DNA of 64,000 nucleotides. Source: Nymphaea colorata. Taxonomy: Eukaryota; Streptophyta; Magnoliopsida; Nymphaeales; Nymphaeaceae. The DNA lies in contig NC_045150.1 of assembly GCF_008831285.2 (NCBI RefSeq), forward strand, positions 3,298,001 to 3,362,000, given 5' to 3'. Under the pieces are notes generated by a model. It saw only the letters and a program-made list of their open reading frames with translations, had not been told where the DNA came from and did not search any database. A program made the translations under genes and the position numbers. Every line of letters starts with the position of its first letter. Position 1 is the stretch's first letter. Shown here in pieces: positions 11,001-23,620 of the stretch.

Positions 11001-12890
11001 GACAATAAACAAAGCATGTATTTAGTGTGCTACTTGTCATCAATTTAAAACTTTTTATGGTTTGTAATAGTAAAAATTGGAGGGGGCTAGGAGAGCAAGC
11101 CAAGCATCTTGATTTCAACTGGCGATTGGCATATACGATAAGGAGAATGTTTAAAATTGGAAGAGTAAACCCCTACAGCTATGTCAACTTAGATATTGAA
11201 TCTATCTGTCCTTCGTATGAGTACACATGTGAAGCAAGATAGGAAATTTTGATAAACATCTTCACTGCACTTTACCCCCCTCTAATTTAGAATTTTTGAA
11301 GACACTATTAGAATTGTTTTTTCTTGAAAATGATGTGTATTTTCAACTCAAGAGGGAAAAACAATTACATGTGAATGAATGTGAAGAATGATAGTTGTCG
11401 TGTGCTAGATGAGGTGGCAGTTAAACGTGTTCAAAAAGTCAAAAGTGCTACAGTGCACAATAGTATCTACCGCAATGACTGCTATAGTAACCGTCTTTGC
11501 TTTTTCTCAAAAAGAAGTTGTGTGTCTTGTTACTTTCACTTTTTTGACGTGCATGAGATTCCTTTCACCTTCATTTACTTTACAATTATTAAATTCAATT
11601 CAAATTCTATATATTGTCTCCTAAAATTTGAATTTGATATTGGCTTGTCGACTTAGAGTTGCTAAAAGTCCTACCATATTGCATGTAGATATCGATTTAG
11701 TGCACTAGTCAGTTTCAAGTTCCATTTTTTACAATATGGTCCTTACTGTATACCAGTTTATCAAATCAAATTTGATAAAATTTTTATCTAACCCAAAAAA
11801 GCCATTTATATTCCATTTTCAAAAGATAGGGTTTATTGTATAAAATTTTATCAAATTGAATTCGACAAAATTTGGATAAGACCCAAGTTGAAATCGTTTA
11901 TCTTTGTTGCCTAAAAAGACTACATTCTTAAGAAAAATATTTTACAAAGTTTGATAGTGGTGAGATTGATCACTTGAATTTAAAACTTCTTTTGGATAAC
12001 TCTATTTTCATATATGCAATGTAATAGCTTATTAAATAGTTGATGAACTGTTTAAAATAATTAAAAAATTGTGAAATTATCATTACATAAAATACTATAA
12101 TTAATTAATTAAATTAAATTAAATTAAATTAATTGAGTAAAGCATGTATGTTCATTGTTACTTTTCATATTCCTAAAAGAAGCCCTAAATTTTACTTTAG
12201 TAAATAATTTTCCATGGAGATCAACTATATTATTTTCTAATAAGAGTTGCTCATTAAAGCTATTGGGAGTTCTTAAATAAGGTGAGATCTATTGTTTCAT
12301 ATTAAACATATAGATTATCTAAGGAAACTGACTCATTTGCTCGATTTCAATTGACATAATGTGTTTTGCAGTATCAAACTATTTTTTTAGTTAAAAGTTG
12401 TCATTTTTAGATTGGTAAAATACGTTACAATATTTTTAAGCCTTGTATAGTGGTGGTGCTAACATTTTTTGCTAATCAGTTAAACATAGTATTTTATTTT
12501 ACATTTTTTACATTTTAAATTTTACCTATGAAAAGTATAATTGTAGAGACTTTAAGTTTCAAATAGTGTGTGTAGCAACTATAGGGCCATTACTATTTCT
12601 AAAATTGTTTCCATGATAGTAGCTCATATTAATTAGTCACTACCTTTAGTTATTTAGTTTTTATTTAATTTCATTTATTTATTTGTATTATTCATATACA
12701 TGTAGTACATGGACTCTACAACATTTGGTATCGATGTATGCAATAACATAAAAAGTAGTCCAAAATTCAAGTCATTAAGATCATTTGTATGGAAGGAGTT
12801 TAGCAGGACAAAAAACAAAACATTATTTAGTGTGCTACTTGTCATCAATCTAAAACTTTTTCTGGATTGGAACAGTAATATAAGCACAAT
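8016..12890 (+). repeat. Tandem composite repeat, about 1.85 kb x 2.6
   Basis: Three head-to-tail units begin near 8016, 9855 and 11738; the landmark CCATGGAGATCAACT falls at about 8481, 10388 and 12212. Order in a unit: a TTTATCAAATCAAATTTGAT-like block, an AT-rich part, a short segment resembling a BED-type DNA-binding finger of hAT transposases (9095-9180; Val-Trp-Lys-Glu-Phe then Cys-x2-Cys), a segment shared with the viral ORF (9230-9350), the 220-bp segment also found inverted at 7480-7745, and a closing block. The third unit breaks off near 12890. Units differ by many substitutions and small indels, so the array is old. Confidence 0.75.
10219..10318. repeat. TTAA/TTAAA microsatellite inside the second repeat unit
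   Basis: Runs of TTAATTAA and AAATT, with a 45-base piece containing TTGAGTAAAGCAT duplicated within it. The first and third units have a shorter version, so this tract varies between units. Confidence 0.8.
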
Positions 12891-13477
12891 ACAAATAAAG
12901 AACCATTTAAAGTGTTCCTAAGAGACCCAACCTAGAATTAGGCCAAAACGTCTCGCAGTTGGTGAAGGAAAAGTTAAGATGGAATAAGTAGCATTTATAT
13001 TTTCAAATTTGATTCACATAAAAGTCGACTTGATTTAGCTAATGTGGTCATTTTTAATAAATATCTATTTTATATAGTTTTGTCAAAACATTAGAACCGT
13101 AATTCAAGCTAGTATCACATAACACTGTCATTAGAGTCCATACATATTTATGAAAATGAAATGATAAAATTACATGATATTTTAAATTAAACTAATTAGA
13201 GGATTAGTCTCACATATGACATATGGACTTGCTCTTGTAGGAAATGTGGTTATTTATGTTTGACTGTATTTTATATTGATAATAGTTGGTAAATACAAAA
13301 GAAAATTTTTAATTCATACAAAAGAAAAACTTTCATCAATCATGAGAGATTATTTACTAAAATAGAATATTGATTGCAAATTTTTAATTACTTTCGATAA
13401 TTGTTTTATAAACGTCAACATGTTTATAGAATTGATGAAGTGACTTCTTAAAAAAGATGCATTTGCATGAAATGAAT

Positions 13478-13561
<84 letters not shown>

Positions 13562-14640
13562 TGTTTTGCCCATATTCTTACCTTAGTTGTTCCAAATAGT
13601 GTAAAAGAAATAAGTGATGCGATTGATATCTTCGGAGAACACATTAAATATATCAAGGTATCTAGCTCGATGTGCTCAATGTGAAATTATTGATCGAGCA
13701 GTATGTCATCTAGAAGTTACTTGTTAGAAAAGGTATGTCTTGATGTCCTAACTAAAAGAAACTTGACATTTTTATGCTTAATGTAGTAAATATAAATATG
13801 TTTTTCGTTATTTTCAAGAACTTGATCGTCATTATCATTTGACATCAAATAAGGATGAGTAAAAGAAAACAATTATTATTCATAACAATATAAAAAAAAA
13901 ATTGTGCTAGCAATGCCATTTCAGCTATAAAATATCCAACTTCTATTATTTTCAAAGAGTTTTTTGAGGTAAAGATGAAAATTGATAGAATGTGTTCAAG
14001 TTCAGATATTTGCCTCCTATATTTGGCAAAGTGAAAGAAAGAAAAACCTGACAAGTATTTGGATACATGCAATCTAGTTTTAGCAATTGCAATCATTTTT
14101 TATCCTCACTATATTTTTATTGTTACTCATCCTTATTTGCAATAGTAATACTTATTATCAATGACACTTAGCCTTTTCTCCTTAATGGAATCAATTATCT
14201 TATCATGTCCCCGCAACTATGATGCTATAGGTATTTACGTGTGGAGATAATTCATTTTTATTGAGAACGTGTTGAAGAAGGGCATGCTATTTTTAGGACA
14301 AGGCAAGTTGAGGCATTGAAAGACAATCCTTGCAAGCTCAAACTGTGTGGTGAAAATGTCTTTTTTTTATTGAGGTTGTCATGGAGTGGTTCATCTAGCC
14401 ATGTTGTATCAAAAATTGGAAATTGAAGTTTAATTTCCTAGAGATTAAATCTTGCTGATGTTGTGTTTGGGCACACACACACACATTAGGCTTGACAAAT
14501 ACCATCGGTCACTTGAGTTTGGGCTGGTGTGAGATTAAGGTTGGATTTTTATAGCTCTTGCCTTTTGAAGTTTTTTGTTTGTGGTTCATTTGGTGCTTAG
14601 AGATATTTATAAAATAAATAGATGATAGTCTTCTCATCTT
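12891..14640. other. AT-rich intergenic DNA with no gene
   Basis: No frame of recognisable sense. It holds the TA tract listed separately and a short AC run near 14472-14485. Confidence 0.6.
13480..13558. repeat. (TA)n microsatellite, about 39 units
   Basis: Uninterrupted alternating T and A. It creates a false poly Ile-Tyr frame on the minus strand. Confidence 0.95.
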
Positions 14641-16600
14641 CGCTGCTCTTGCCTTCAACTTTAATGAACCAAGGGAGTGGAGATGACACCTTGCCGAGTG
14701 GGCTGAAGAAAGAGACTGGAGTTTACTGATTACTTCCCATAGACCAGATATTTTTTTTCTTTATGATACAATGCTCGTTCAGGACATATTTTTAGGATTT
14801 TGTGCTATGTATGAGGAGTTTGAGATTGAGATTGAGAGCAATATTGAAGCTGAGGGGAACTGCTGTAGGATTCTGTGTGGATGGCGGAAACAAGAGTTCC
14901 AATTGGTCAGTTGCAGATTCAATTCATATTGGATGGATTTTACTTTTTAGGAGCACAGGATGAATAGAGAGCTTGGAAGTGTGGGAGTTTACTTGCACCC
15001 AAATTTTCGCATTCAAAAGAGCCAACTGATTATGCTAGGAGCAAGGTAGGCCCTGTGCTAGCAATTGGGGACTTTAATTCAATACGGAATGGAACTGAGA
15101 AATCAAGGCATCCTCCATCAACACATGCCTGTATTTGTTTTAACTCTTTCATTCAATATGCTGGATTATAGGATATTAACGATATTCATGACCCTTTTAC
15201 TTGGTCCAATCAGAGGCAATGATCAGAGTTGGTCTTGAGTAAAACTGACAAGAGTTTTGTTAATAGGAAATGGCATGAATTGTTCCTTGGGGGTGTCATC
15301 CTCAGGTAGAACCTAGGGCATCTTCAGACCATGCTGTGTTAATCTTTTCAATCTTTGATGGTACTGAAAGTTATTTTGGGAAAGGCATTTTTAGATTCTA
15401 CCTTTATAAGGACAGATATGAGGGATGCATGCATATCATTTCTTGGATTTGTGATATCAACACTAGGGTTGTCCTATGTTGAAGCTCATTTCTAAGCTTG
15501 ATTTGGTTCATAAGTCTCTTTCTCAATGGATCAGGTTGGGATTAGAAAGGTCTAATTTGAAAATTAAAAGATTGCAACCAGATTTTTGCTGCCCATGGTA
15601 TGGAGTGCAGGGAAGATTTAGAGGCTTGGGCTACTAAAGATTTATCTTAAGTTCAGCTTTAGTGGAGATTATTGAGGAGGAAGAATCTTTATAGAAGCAA
15701 AGGTCCCAGGAGTGATGGATTCAGGAGGGAGATCACAACACCTCTTATCTTCATGAATTTGCAAGAGGGTGCTCGCAGAGGAAAAATATGACAAGGAAGA
15801 TCAGTCACATTCATACTGCCTGTCGGAATCATTTCCAGGATTATTTGCTGCAGCAGTGTACAAGGGAGTTACCCGCAAATATGGCTTCAAGGGCTATGGT
15901 TACTATTGAGGAGAATGAGAAGCTACTTCAGCCTATTTTCGAAGAGGAGATCAGATGGACTGTTATGGAGGCCAGACCTGACAGTGTGCCGGGGCCTGAT
16001 GTGTTCCCTAACTTGTTCTTTCAAAACTATTAGGGGATTGTTGGGGCAGACCTGTCGGCAGCTACCAGCTATTACTGGTGTTAATCTCTAAGAAGCAGAA
16101 TTCATCTCAAATTTCAGACTATCATCCCATTGCATCGAAAAATAGTGTATTGAAATTCATATCAAGGATAATGGTATTGCAAATGAAGGGTATTTTGGAC
16201 AAAATAATTTCAAGCCAGCAGGGTGCTTTTTTAGCTGGTAGAAGTATTCACCAATGCTTTCTTATAGCTCATGAAGTAGTACATGCTCTTTCCAAAAGAA
16301 AGTTTAGAAATGGGACTTGTTTATTTCTCCAATCGAACAATGTGAGATGGAAGAAATGGTTTCAGTTCTGGCTTCAGAGTCATTGCAGTACTTGGGTGTC
16401 TGAACTTGGCATTCCTCATGTTCGGCACATTGAGGTGGTTAACCAATACCTGTCTAAGGAAGTTGTTTCCTATCTTGGGGAACATATGAATGTAGATAGC
16501 CATAGGCCACAGTTTTTCTGATTGTTCTGTATAGCCTCTAATTCTTTCTTTCCTTGTTTTGAATTTGTACTCTTTTATTCTTTTCATTAAAGTAGGGGTG
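14640..16600 (+). mobile_element. LINE (plant L1-type) ORF2 remnant
   Basis: Plus-strand pieces in shifting frames follow the order of a plant L1 ORF2. About 15060-15290 matches the C-terminal half of the AP-endonuclease (Gly-Asp-Phe-Asn-Ser-Ile, then Phe-Thr-Trp-Ser-Asn). 15788-16033 matches the pre-RT segment including Pro-Gly-Pro-Asp. 16085-16320 matches the first RT motifs (Ile-Ile-Ser-x2-Gln-x-Ala-Phe, Gly-Arg-Ser-Ile). The catalytic RT core (motif with two Asp) is absent: after about 16320 the sequence jumps to another segment that ends near 16600. The element is deleted internally, shifted and stop-ridden, with no clear poly(A) tail or target duplication. Confidence 0.7.
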
Positions 16601-17018
16601 ATCCCCCAGCCTGATTTCTCTCGAAGGTCTTATATGCTTTTCAAAGTTTCATGTTTGTATCCTTTTAACTTTTAATAAGTAACCTAACTAATGTCAGTAT
16701 AAATGTGCAGGCGGAATGAAGAATGATGGGCGACTCGACCTACAAAAGCACATTGGATTGTTTTCTTAAGACCTTGCAAAATGATGTATGAATTCATGGA
16801 GTTTCTTGTCTTAGCATCATGCTGAGATGCTTCACAAAAATACAGGAAAAAAAGATTCCATGTCTTTCTCAAGGGCTACATATCTCTTCTTTAATAATGT
16901 GGATCTAAGCTTGTCTACATGTTTTATATCAAAGTCATACAATCAAAACTTTCCATGTTTAGGATTCCGAATCAGATCTGTAGGGGGCTTCTTTTTTTCT
17001 TTCTCTTTTTTTTTTCGG

Positions 17019-17130
17019 CTATAGCGGTGGAACGAATCATTGAGATTGATTTGAAGACGTTATCAACCCTATAGCGGTGGAACGAATCATTGAGATTGAT
17101 TTGAAGACGTTATCAACCCTATAGCGGTGA
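17019..17130 (+). repeat. 50-bp tandem repeat, 2.2 copies
   Basis: Two identical 50-base units beginning CTATAGCGGTGGAACGAATC, then the first bases of a third. Their identity means the duplication is recent or an assembly slip. Confidence 0.85.
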
Positions 17131-18835
17131 ATATATTCACCAGTATAGCATTCATTTGTGGTTTCAGCCAACGTTGTAAAAGACAATAAAGCGAGGTGAG
17201 GCGTTGAGCCTCTCCTGAGGCGATGTGAGATGAGGTATTAATTGAAGCATAAATTTCATGGACAAATTTGTGAATTATATAATATTTATAAAAATAACAA
17301 CAAAACTGAAAAAATGGAATACAATACTAAGCATATCAATAAAGAACAATACACAACATATGCAAAACACAATAATTTGTAAATCCAAACAAAAACAATG
17401 TCATAACATACATAATACAAAGAGTGCTTGCGTAATTGGTGCATGACACGACCTACCCTAAACAGTTAAATGTCATAGAACTATCATTGAAAAACAAATA
17501 ACCAAAACTAGGAAAACCAAGATTCAAATGATAATAACAATTAAGAGAATAAGTAAATAACAAGTATTGGTGAAAAATAATATAAGCATATTGAAATATG
17601 TATATATACAAAAATTACAAAAAGTAACTAATTTGTGCAATTATCATATGATATTTAACAAAGTTCAAATGACTTTTGTAGGAAATTGGTCAATTGTATC
17701 TTCATCGTTGTCATCCTTTTTAATGGATGACAGTTCATCTTCATTTGAACCATCTATATATTGAATAGGTTCATCTTCTTTTTCAGTTGCTTCATCATCA
17801 AAACTCTCATGTTCTAAATTTCTATTGTTGTTCAACCTTCATATAAAAACAATAACATATAACAAGTAATTGAAGTAATGTAATTTTTTCCTGTTTCTTT
17901 ATTTATTTATCTAAAACAAAACAATGTAATAAATACTCTTCAATTGATTCAGTAAATGAGTAAATGATTGAACGATTGAACATAGTTGTCTACCTGTTTA
18001 CATCCCAAAAAATTTCTTTTGGTTTTGGAGTTCTTCAAAAAAATGAGTTTTGTTTTGAAAATGAGAGAGAAAGGGAGTTGTCCGTCGGTACGAAGATCCA
18101 CCATTCCCGGCACCTTTACCAGGGGTAATCAAACTAAGGGTTATGCTTGTTATTGATGCATTTCATTTTTGCTCAAACATCTCTTTCATTCTATATGCGA
18201 TGTAAAAAATATTAAAAGTTTGATGTTTTAAACTTTTGAAAAAGTTCTTGAAGAATTACTTGAGAATGTGAAACATTTTAGGAAAAAATAGAATTGGGAA
18301 ATCTTTGTAAATATCTTTTGGAAAATTTGAAAAATCATTTTGAAGTCATTTTATTGTTCTCTTAAGACTTTAAGTAGGTTTGAGATTTTGCTCTAATTCG
18401 GTTACTACCTAGTTCTTCATCTTATCTTGTTTAAATACTTTTGGAGAGATGCAAGTGATCATAAGTGAATGTAAATGCATGAATGTATTGATCATATATG
18501 ATTCATTCCTATCACAACATTCATCTAAAATATTCCTACCATCACATACATCTAATATTTTTGTAATAAATATTTTTTATGAAAAGAGAAAAGTTTTTGA
18601 AAATGGAATAGGGTTGTAAACCCTCAAGCATGATTCCAATATTGGGTCATTACTTGATTTTTGGTCTTAGTAAAGTCGGCATATGAGAAATTAAAATATT
18701 AAATTATAAGAGAAAAATATTGAAAGAATGAAAAAAATGAAAGACTTTTATAGAGATAAATATAAAGAAAGAGAGAGAAAAAGATATCTTGAAAATAATG
18801 AAATCAAAGATTTAAAAGAAAAAGAGATATGTATT

Positions 18836-18837
<2 letters not shown>

Positions 18838-18897
<60 letters not shown>
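18838..18897. repeat. (TA)n microsatellite
   Basis: About 29 units of TA preceded by TGTG. Confidence 0.95.
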
Positions 18898-18898
<1 letters not shown>

Positions 18899-19479
18899 CT
18901 TTGTGTATGAAAGCTTGTGAAAATGAGGTTTAAATCAAATAGATAAGAGAAGATCATTGTAGAAAGATAGAGAAAGAGATTTAAAATGGAATACACGTCT
19001 ATATATTCATATATACGTATACGAGAGTTTGTAAAAGTATGTTAAATCATAAAGAGAGAATGACAAAGAAAGATATTCATGTGCATGTATACGTATATAA
19101 CATGTATATATGCATATGTCTTCATGACTATTAAAATCAAGAAATGAATTAAAAATAGCCGACTTCGAATTTTTGATATAGGTTGGAGGGAAACTTGGGC
19201 TCATGCAAGAACGTAAGTTAAGTCTCCAAGACCGCATTAGAGGGAATATTTCGTTTTGAAAATCTTTTGTAAAATATGCTTCCAAATATGAATATAAAAT
19301 CATATTGTTTGCTTCAAGAAAATACATTTCTTCCACCATTAGGTATGAAAGAAAATAAAATATTCATGAAATGAAAAGCAACATAGGAAAACACTCATTG
19401 GGGTCCCTAATCGGGTGATTAAGAAATAAACTAAGCGTGAAATGACATGAAAATGCACTTTAACATGTACAAATTTGTG

Positions 19480-20160
19480 AATGGCTTTTCCAGATTGGAC
19501 AAGTCTCAACCTCAAAAATTAACACAAGAATGACGAAATCCCAACCCCAAACACTCATTCTCACCATGCATTTGCCCATTAATTAAAAAAAAATAGAATA
19601 TCATGCATGAACATCATTTCAAACATATATGAGGAGTAAGACAATATAGCAAGCATATTTTTTGGAGATAAAATGAAGAAATGTAATTTATTCCGCCTTG
19701 CTTGTACTCTCAGTGCACTCAAGATATAGCTCTTGATTCCAGACAAAAAATCATTTGAGCTTTCTTGCACGGCTATGGAGAGGTGGTGAGAGAAAAAGAG
19801 GAAATTAAAATGGATGATTACATACCTCGGATATGGATGAGCCTCCTCCTTTGAATGATTCAAGGATCACCTCGAATGAAGCTCCCAAAATGATCAAATG
19901 ATTCCTCTAAAAGGTTTTTTTGTGCTCCCTTGAGAAGTTTGAACTTGGAGATGTTTGCTCCTAAAGTTGGAAAAGAAGAGAGAAATGGAGAGAGAGGCAA
20001 ATCTTCAAGTGATGGAGCATTAGAAATCCCCCAAGGGTTAGCCTGAACTCAAGAGGGAGGATTGTGGGGGTATTTATAGAGATTTTTGGAGCCAAAACTC
20101 AAAAATTGAATTTTTTTTAATTTCACAATATTTTCATCTAAATTTCAAATAATTTTGAAT
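19480..20160 (-). promoter_or_regulatory. LTR-like promoter and leader fragment, left copy
   Basis: On the minus strand, CTCTATAAATACCCCC (TATA box 20071-20078) is followed by a C/T-rich leader with TTCTCTCTTC-like runs, CAAGTTCAAACTTCTC and GAGGTATGTAATC, a layout typical of plant LTR promoters and leaders. A short open frame follows (19579-19863). No TG...CA ends or partner LTR were found, so this is a fragment. Activity is unknown. Confidence 0.35.
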
Positions 20161-20216
20161 TATTTTCAATTTTTTTTCTAAAAAATAGGTTTTGACTAAG
20201 AGGGATTGGCTATTAA

Positions 20217-20376
20217 CCCTGCAAACACCCTTTTGAGGTGTGTGCAGGGCTATTGCCCACCCAAAGAAACCAAAAGAGGCGGTTTTTGCAAGAAAAGGGG
20301 GCGGGCCTGCATTGTTGCAGGCCCCTGCCTGGGCGCTGTTGCGCAAACGCGTGCAATGTGCTACTGCATGCAGTAG
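20217..20376. repeat. Cluster of three palindromes in a GC-rich island, left copy
   Basis: Within 160 bases: an imperfect hairpin at 20217-20249 (CCCTGCA...TGCAGGG), a perfect 9-bp-arm hairpin at 20303-20324 (GGGCCTGCA, loop TTGT), and a perfect 16-base palindrome CTACTGCATGCAGTAG at 20361-20376. The region is far richer in GC than its surroundings. It lies between the LTR-like fragment and the hAT remnant. The copy is at 31983-32142. Confidence 0.8.
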
Positions 20377-20629
20377 TGATCGCGTAAAGCAAAAACGGCG
20401 CTTGATGTTGGCACACATGTTCAATGCAAAGACAGTCGTAAATAAAGACAACAAAAGCGTTAACTTCCTTTCAACACTTACATTTTTATTTTACAATGCT
20501 TGTGTAATCTATCATCTATGTGACTATGCCTTTTTTGTTTGTGATATGTTTTGAGTTCCATTACTTCGATATGTTTAAATCTTATTGTTTATTTTAAATT
20601 TCAGATTTTTTGTGTTATCTTATTTAGAA

Positions 20630-23035
20630 GATGATGAAAAATATTCAAAATTATTTTAGGAAAAAAAACCAAGTTATTGTTTAGGAGGAAGAAAACCAAG
20701 GGAAAGAAAACCAAGAGGGAGAAAACCAAAATGTTGGTTGTTCTAGTCCGAAAGCTCTTGATGTTGTTCTTTTTTACTCAGATTCTCCACCTTTTATGTA
20801 TTCAAAAATTGAAATTGCAAAAAGCATCATACGTGATTCATGGTTGCGACATCCTATATGGAAGATATCAGTAAATGAGAGAGATGAAGTTAGGCGAACA
20901 TATATTAATTATGGGTCATATCAGCACAAGTGTCATAGATATCCAGTGTCAGATTCTTCAAATCATCCTCGTAAATTTCAATCTTCTTGGTTTTAAAAAT
21001 TTTCATAGTTAGAATATTCTCTCATGATAGATAGTGCATATTATTTGCCATGTTATCTTTTCAGTACTTCAGATTCAAATGATAGTCTATTTATTACTGA
21101 AGAATTCAGCGTTTAGAAGGGGGTAGGTGGTAGAGAGAAAACATGTGCATTTAGTAGTCTTGAATGGACAAGTCAAAGTTCTCCTCATAATATGAACGTG
21201 TGAGCATTTAATGTATTAAGTCGTCAAAGTCAACACATATATAAAATGATTGAAAAGCAAAGTTCAGATCTTGTTCACAACAACCGCTTAAGATTGAAGG
21301 CATCTGTAGACGTAGTTCGTTGGTTAGCATTTCAAACTTGTGCTTTTAGAGGCTAAGATGAAAGTTCAAGTTCATTGAATCAATGTAACTTTATTGAGTT
21401 CATTAAAACTTTAGCTAGTTATAATGATAGAGTTGCACAAGTTGTCTTGGATAATGCTTTAAAGAATGTTAAATATACATCACCAACCGTTCAAAAAGAA
21501 ATATTACATGTTTTTGCAAGTAAAGTGAAAGTTAAAATTATAGAAAAAATTGTTGATGCTAAATATTGTATTATTATTGATAAAACTCGAGACGAGTCTA
21601 AGAGAGAGCAAATGACTGTTATTCTTAGATTTGTTAATAAGCAAGGTCAAATTCAAGAGCAATTTTTAGATGTTGTCTATGTAAAGGATATTACAACAAT
21701 TACTTTGAATAATGTAATTTCTACTTTGTTGTCTCAACATAATCTTAACATTCAAGATATACATGGTCAATGATACGATGGTATTAGTAATATGCGAGGT
21801 GAATAGAATGGATTACAAGCATTAATTTTGAATGAATATCCTTATGCATATTATGTTCATTGTTTTGCTCATGGACTACAACTTGTACTTGTTGTAGCTT
21901 CAAAAGAAATTGTCTATGTTCATAAATTTTTTGAACAATTAATATATGTCATTAATGTTGTAATGATGAATTACATGAAGTTCAAACAAATGAAATTGCA
22001 TTTAGAATTGCTATAGATGAACTTGAAACAAGAAGATGACTTAATCAAATTGGATCACTACAGCGGTGTGATACTAGAAGAGGACTTAATCAAATGTTCG
22101 ATGCAATATGTATAGTATTGAACAAAATAAGAAACAATAAATCAACATATCAAATACAAAGTGAAAGTCTTTCAGCTTATGACATGATCACATCATTTGA
22201 CTTTGTATTTATTTGACATTTTGTACAAGAAATTTTGGGACAAAGTAATACTCTGTGAGTCATTACAAAAACAAAGACAAGACATTTTAAATGCAATGGT
22301 TATGGTTTATTATTAAAAAAAGTTCATACAAGAACTTATGGAAAATGGTTGGGATTCATTTATAGATAATGTCGAAGCATTTTGTATGACACATGATATC
22401 CCTATTCCAGATATGGATGCTCAATATTTTGTCAGAATATCATGTTCTCGTCGTGAACATAATTTTATTATTGTGAGACATCATTATCATGTTGATATTT
22501 TTATTGTTGCCATTGATTCTCAGCTAGTAAAGTTAAACAGTAGATTTAACGAGAATTCTATAGAAATATTTTGTTTGATGTCGACATTCGACCCTAGATA
22601 TCAATATAAGTCGTTTAATACACAATATGCATACACTCTTGCAGAGAAGTTTTATCTTGAAGTTTTTCTAGACTGTGATTTTATGAGTTTAAATTATCAG
22701 TTGAAACATGTTAAGAATGATATTTGTTATCATCCAAGTTTACAAACTGTGGATACACTATCAGAACTATGTCAAGCAATGGTACGTTGAAAAAAAATGA
22801 AGGATATCCTGATATATACAGGTTGCTTAGTCTTATTAACGCTTCATGTCTCCATTACAACCATAGAAAAGGCATTTTCTGCTATAAAACTTATTAAAAC
22901 AATGTTGCATAACAAATAGATGATTAATTCTTTGCAGATTGTTTACTTTTATATATTGAGAAAGAAATTACTCAAATGTTTAATTTCAATGATATTATAG
23001 ATGGTTTTTACAAGATAAAAAATCCTATAGCATAA
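20630..23035 (+). pseudogene. hAT transposase (TTF/DUF4371 type), dead, left copy
   Basis: Plus-strand pieces follow the order of plant hAT proteins with an N-terminal TTF-type zinc finger. About 20760-21060: the segment with Arg-Asp-Glu-Val-Arg-Arg and Ser-Ser-Trp-Phe, then Tyr-x-Leu-Pro-Cys. 21375-21773 and 21828-22016: the DUF4371/RNase-H-like core (Ile-Ile-Asp-Lys-Thr-Arg-Asp-Glu; His-Cys-Phe-Ala-His). 22795-22990: the C-terminal hAT dimerisation region, shifted. Stops and frame changes (for example 20995, 21353, 21771, 22016, 22790) make it inactive. Intact proteins of this family are about 700-800 residues. The 132-codon core frame at 21375 is open here but shifted in the right-hand copy. 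Confidence 0.75.
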
Positions 23036-23559
23036 TTGCAATAGGTAAAGTATTTTGTTGCATCTTTTTTATAGTAATGTTTGTTTGAGTCATTATTTAG
23101 TTTCAATAATAAATGACGTAGTTTTTGTTTACATTTTATTGTGCAAGTGAATGAATAATGATATGTAACTATTTTCAATAAAAATAGACACATAAACTGA
23201 TTGTGTTATATAGAAAGAATACAAAACTTTGTTTTAGGTAAGTAACATTTATTTTTTTGGTTTTGAAGTTTATATATGTATTTATTTGATATATTTTGAG
23301 TTGTGATATTTCTATATCCACCTTATGCTTACTGCTTACACTTACGTCGCTGTAATAGAAGTAGAGTATTTTATCTGTTAAGGACAGATCGTACTTTGTG
23401 CTAATGATACAAACAATTATTAAATATGTCGTAGGACAGATCGCGCTTCACATTCATGACGTGAGCAATTATATACAACATATATTCACTTCTACTATAT
23501 TGTGATTTGCAAATATTATCTAAAGTGTGTGAGTCTATATATATATATATATATAATGT

Positions 23560-23620
23560 ATTATAGTTCGTTGGACCGTTTGGCCCGCCCATAAAAAAAA
23601 TCCTTGCTTCGCCCCTACTG
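23560..23620. mobile_element. Right terminus of the hAT element, left copy
   Basis: TTGGCCCGCCC, an A run, then CCTTGCTTCGCCCCTACTG is the usual right end of plant hAT elements of this transposase type (inverted ends begin CAG...GGGGCG). A matching left end upstream of 20630 was not found, and the 8-base target duplication could not be established. Confidence 0.5.

Larger units (their letters stand above)
16601..19308. other. Non-coding AT-rich DNA
   Basis: No gene found. It contains a 50-bp direct repeat (17019-17130), a GCGAGGTGAGGCG-type patch at 17190-17225 like the ends of some dispersed plant repeats, and a TA tract. A short GC-richer patch at 18070-18130 was not identified. Confidence 0.55.

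Noticed and set aside
13384-13656. Minus-strand frame with poly Ile-Tyr
   Set aside because: Produced by the (TA)n microsatellite.
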